Origin: a bacterium
GTDB taxonomy: Bacteria > Actinomycetota > Acidimicrobiia > Spongiisociales > ZC4RG35
NCBI GenBank assembly: GCA_024638655.1
Contig: JAHEJW010000016.1
Coordinates: 1-52,745, forward strand
DNA length: 52,745 nucleotides
Reading direction: 5' to 3'
Part shown: piece by piece, positions 51,707 to 52,745 of the stretch
Numbering within the stretch: the first letter of the stretch is position 1
Layout of the letters: each line of letters starts with the position of its first letter
The notes under the pieces: model-generated
What the model was told of the DNA's origin: nothing
Seen by the model: only the letters and a program-made list of their open reading frames with translations
Database searches by the model: none
Position numbers and translations under genes: made by a program

Positions 51707-52081
51707 TCAGACGTCGTCTTCCCTGATCCAGATGGTCTCTCTCGGGGCGGGCACCCAGAGCTCGTAGAAGGCAAACGGCTCGTCGTGCGGGTTCTCGAAC
51801 CAGTGGACCTCGGAGTCTCCGGCGACCGCCACGTCCCCGACCGCCAGCTCGTAGGTCTCATCCCCAACGTGATAGGTGCCACGACCTTCGGACACGAACC
51901 AGATGTGGCGGGCGCCCACGTGATAGTGGGCGGCGGCTGTGTCGCCTGGCCGGTAGGTGATGTGGTCCGCCTTGAGGTCGGTGAACCCGAACAGGTCCTC
52001 GGTCACCAAGTCGATGCGACGTCGACCGTCTCGTGTGGAGTCCAACCTCGGGAGCTCGGGGCCATGGATGACATGTGGCAT
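51707..52081 (-). CDS. Cupin-domain protein
   Basis: A 124-residue cupin with motif 1 around YRPGDTAAAHYHVGARH and FVSEGRG, and motif 2 VGDVAVAGDSEVHWFENP. Metal-binding His residues are present in both. I choose ATG 52081 because TACCTT lies exactly 7 bases upstream, with TTGCAG as -35 (leaderless arrangement); TTG codons at 52099 and 52090 are alternatives. First gene of the operon with the molybdenum hydroxylase and the EamA transporter. Confidence 0.82.
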   Translation of the reverse strand: MPHVIHGPELPRLDSTRDGRRRIDLVTEDLFGFTDLKADHITYRPGDTAAAHYHVGARHIWFVSEGRGTYHVGDETYELAVGDVAVAGDSEVHWFENPHDEPFAFYELWVPAPRETIWIREDDV

Positions 52082-52113
52082 CTCATCCAAGGTAGCCAAA
52101 TCCGGTAGGGGCC

Positions 52114-52151
52114 TGCAAACGATTGCAGCCTTCGCCGTCGCCGCATACTCT
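52114..52151. promoter_or_regulatory. Divergent leaderless promoters sharing a LacI operator
   Basis: The dyad TGCAAACGATTGCA (52114-52127; 13 of 14 bases as in the consensus) sits between two divergent genes. On the plus strand: TTGCAG (52123-52128), 17 bp, TACTCT (52146-52151), 7 bases, ATG 52159. On the minus strand: TTGCAG formed by the other arm (52118-52113), 18 bp, TACCTT, 7 bases, ATG 52081. Both -35 boxes are the arms of the operator itself. Confidence 0.7.
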
Positions 52152-52158
52152 GCGGTTC

Positions 52159-52745
52159 ATGATCTACGACGTCCATGCCCATTGCATCCCGGCCGAATTC
52201 AAGTCCTGGCTGAGTCGACGAGGTGAATCGGTTGGTGCGGCGCTGGTCGATACCGGTCGGGGAACCGCGGTTCGCTTCGATGGGCGGGTGACTACCAAAG
52301 AGCTCCGCGACGACCTCGGCGACTTCGATCGCAGGCTCGCCGAAATGGACCGGATGGGCATCGATGTCCAGGTCCTGTCTGGATGGATCGACCTGACCGG
52401 TTACGACCTTCCCACCCACTCGGCGGTCGAGTACGCCAATGCCCACAACGAGTCGCTCGCGGCAGAAGCTGCTCGTGAACCAGATCGATTCCGGGCCCTG
52501 GGCACCGTTCCGCTACAGAATCCGGAATCCGCGGCCTCCGTTCTCGACCGTGCGATCGGGGAACTGGGGATGAAGGGAGTGGAGATAGCGACCACCATCG
52601 ACGGGAGGTATCCCCATCGTTGGGACGGTCTCGACGACTTCTGGGCAGCGGCGAGCGATCTCGGGGCCTTCGTGCTGCTTCACCCGATGCGCCCCCTCTC
52701 AGGTGTCGACCTCGACCTCTTCTTCTTGGAGAACATGGTCGGCAG
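52159..52745 (+). CDS. ACMSD-like amidohydrolase/decarboxylase, C-terminus cut by window edge
   Basis: The open frame runs 195 complete codons to the right edge. It begins MIYDVHAHCIPAEF with the metal-binding HxH of the amidohydrolase_2 family, continues with RRLAEMDRMGIDVQVLSG, FRALGTVPLQNPE and reaches the third ligand region in FVLLHPMRP. Members include 2-amino-3-carboxymuconate-6-semialdehyde decarboxylase and other nonoxidative decarboxylases or hydrolases of ring-cleavage products. The family usually has about 330 residues, so about 40 percent is missing. It is probably the first gene of a further operon under the LacI operator at 52114. Confidence 0.87.
   Translation, partial: MIYDVHAHCIPAEFKSWLSRRGESVGAALVDTGRGTAVRFDGRVTTKELRDDLGDFDRRLAEMDRMGIDVQVLSGWIDLTGYDLPTHSAVEYANAHNESLAAEAAREPDRFRALGTVPLQNPESAASVLDRAIGELGMKGVEIATTIDGRYPHRWDGLDDFWAAASDLGAFVLLHPMRPLSGVDLDLFFLENMVG

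Overview
The window is GC-rich and almost fully coding. It uses many GTG and TTG starts, overlapping ATGA/GTGA gene junctions and several apparently leaderless transcripts. It also encodes an LPxTG-anchored surface protein and a split-alpha proton-translocating transhydrogenase. Together these point to an Actinomycetota chromosome, possibly an Acidimicrobiia-like lineage (inference from style, not from a marker gene). I saw no rRNA, tRNA, CRISPR array, insertion sequence or phage gene.

Left part (1-27.2 kb) is housekeeping-like and mixed. It holds a two-domain GNAT enzyme cut by the left edge, a sortase substrate, a TetR/SDR operon with twin operators, and an alcohol dehydrogenase followed by pntAA-pntAB-pntB. 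Next come a thioesterase, a secreted acidic repeat protein, a TPP-riboswitch-controlled thiamine ABC transporter (thiB-thiP-thiQ), fabF with an SDR, and a DASS anion transporter. After these lie an AlkB-like oxygenase on a leaderless promoter, an acyl-CoA dehydrogenase, a thioredoxin-like protein, a sirtuin overlapping an MscS channel, a PLP sulfur-amino-acid enzyme, a second GNAT, a HAD hydrolase, YjbQ with a small carbonic-anhydrase-like protein, and a VanZ-domain protein.

Right part (27.3-52.7 kb) looks like one catabolic regulon. A LacI-family regulator (29939-30958) lies at the end of an operon with a 3-hydroxyisobutyrate-dehydrogenase-like enzyme and an aldehyde dehydrogenase. Five copies of a LacI-type palindrome (TGCAATCGATTGCA or a close variant) lie in front of the main transcription units: that operon; an OsmC/LVIVD/alpha-beta-hydrolase operon; a 12-gene minus-strand operon (oligopeptide-type ABC transporter, D-2-hydroxyacid dehydrogenase, creatininase-type amidohydrolase, cupin, Gfo/Idh oxidoreductase, FAD amine-oxidase/phytoene-desaturase-like enzyme, alpha/beta hydrolase, LLM flavoenzyme); an MFS exporter; and a divergent pair made of cupin-molybdenum hydroxylase-EamA and an ACMSD-like amidohydrolase cut by the right edge.

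The gene set reads as import, several rounds of oxidation/reduction and hydrolysis, and exit through semialdehyde oxidation. I cannot name the substrate. The repeated operator, which ties all these units to one regulator, is the strongest lead in the window.
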